Assembly (NCBI GenBank): GCA_903820565.1
Contig: CAIJHZ010000076.1
Coordinates: 1 to 5,508 of the forward strand
Source: an uncultured Actinomycetes bacterium
Lineage (GTDB): Bacteria > Actinomycetota > Actinomycetes > Nanopelagicales > Nanopelagicaceae
Direction: 5' to 3'
Length of the DNA stretch: 5,508 bases
The translations under genes and the position numbers were made by a program. Below are positions 5,246 to 5,508 of the stretch, one piece after another; within the stretch, counting starts at the first letter, position 1; the number at the start of each line of letters is the position of its first letter. Under the pieces are notes generated by a model, which saw only the letters and a program-made list of their open reading frames with translations, made no database searches and was not told the DNA's origin.

Positions 5246-5508
5246 AAAAATTAGCCCCGGCGGTTTTACTAGCCATCGCGACATTGGTAGCGATCTACGT
5301 TGGTGCTACGCACATTGATAATTTTTGGTCAGCGTTATTGTCGCCAGGAAGTAATGAAATATTGTGGCAGATTCGAATCCCACGAGTGATTGCGGCACTT
5401 ATCGTTGGTGCATCTTTGGCACTTGCAGGATTAATGGCACAAGGCGCTTGTAATAATGCATTAGCTGAACCTTCGATCTTAGGAACCACAGCAGGTGCTT
5501 CACTCGGC
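5242..5508 (+). CDS. hmuU: Heme ABC transporter permease, FecCD family (HmuU-like), N-terminal part
   Basis: The first 89 codons are present; the gene continues past the window. Residues 5-22 form a first membrane helix. Next come W42-Q-I-R-I-P-R48, the family's R-x-P-R motif, then V49-I-A-A-L-I-V-G-A-S-L-A-L-A-G-L-M-A-Q (second helix), N71-N-A-L-A-E-P (the N-P-L-A-x-P motif with Pro replaced by Ala at position 73 and Asn kept) and L80-G-T-T-A-G-A-S-L-G. This is a standard FecCD/BtuC-type importer permease of the inner membrane; full members are about 330-350 residues. GTG 5242 overlaps the binding-protein stop TGA 5243-5245 as GTGA, so the two are translationally coupled. Heme is inferred as substrate from the adjacent HmuT-like gene. 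A gene for the ATPase HmuV is expected downstream. Confidence 0.92.
   Translation, partial: MKKLAPAVLLAIATLVAIYVGATHIDNFWSALLSPGSNEILWQIRIPRVIAALIVGASLALAGLMAQGACNNALAEPSILGTTAGASLG

Noticed and set aside
1..5508. CRISPR arrays, tRNA/rRNA genes, insertion sequences, phage or toxin-antitoxin genes
   Set aside because: No direct-repeat arrays, transposase-like products, terminal repeats or RNA-gene signatures were seen, and nearly every base belongs to an assigned protein gene.

Overview
The window looks like part of a streamlined actinobacterial chromosome. GC is moderate (mid-40s percent by eye), coding is almost continuous, and stop/start codons overlap or nearly touch. Only one real intergenic gap exists (about 84 bp, 4259-4342). 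The DinG and HmuT sequences are actinobacterial in type. A planktonic freshwater actinobacterium (Nanopelagicales/acI-like) would fit, but that is an inference from composition and compactness, not from a marker gene.

Left part (1-2839, + strand). The 3' end of a 2-methylcitrate dehydratase gene (prpD) is followed, with a one-base stop/start overlap, by a complete DinG-family helicase gene of 665 codons. Four bases later comes a TetR-family regulator gene of 192 codons. These three look like one transcription unit, although their functions (propionate catabolism, DNA repair, regulation) are not obviously related.

Middle part (2832-4258, - strand). Two consecutive genes encode exported proteins with clear signal peptides. 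Both carry the same cysteine-rich beta-type module: a CX11C pair, a W-I-S motif, a CX4C pair, then a D-H motif before the terminal strand. The downstream gene adds a C-terminal half with two more cysteine pairs. The pair runs convergently into the TetR gene with an 8-bp coding overlap.

Right part (4343-5508, + strand). Divergent from the secreted pair is a heme ABC-importer operon: a lipoprotein substrate-binding protein of HmuT type, then, with a 4-base GTGA overlap, the start of a FecCD/HmuU permease that runs off the window. An ATPase (hmuV) would be expected next.

How the genes may work together: the divergent arrangement suggests that the two exported proteins serve the same heme/iron acquisition system, perhaps as extracellular heme-capturing or relay proteins upstream of HmuT. 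No HtaA-type domain is visible in the window. The shared 84-bp intergenic region holds a 15-bp near-perfect palindrome (4317-4331) that is a good operator candidate, and a TANNNT box placed for leaderless transcription of the first secreted gene. The binding partner of the palindrome, the heme-binding role of the secreted proteins and the involvement of the nearby TetR regulator are hypotheses. The most interesting part of the window is this secreted pair plus its shared control region; the rest is ordinary.
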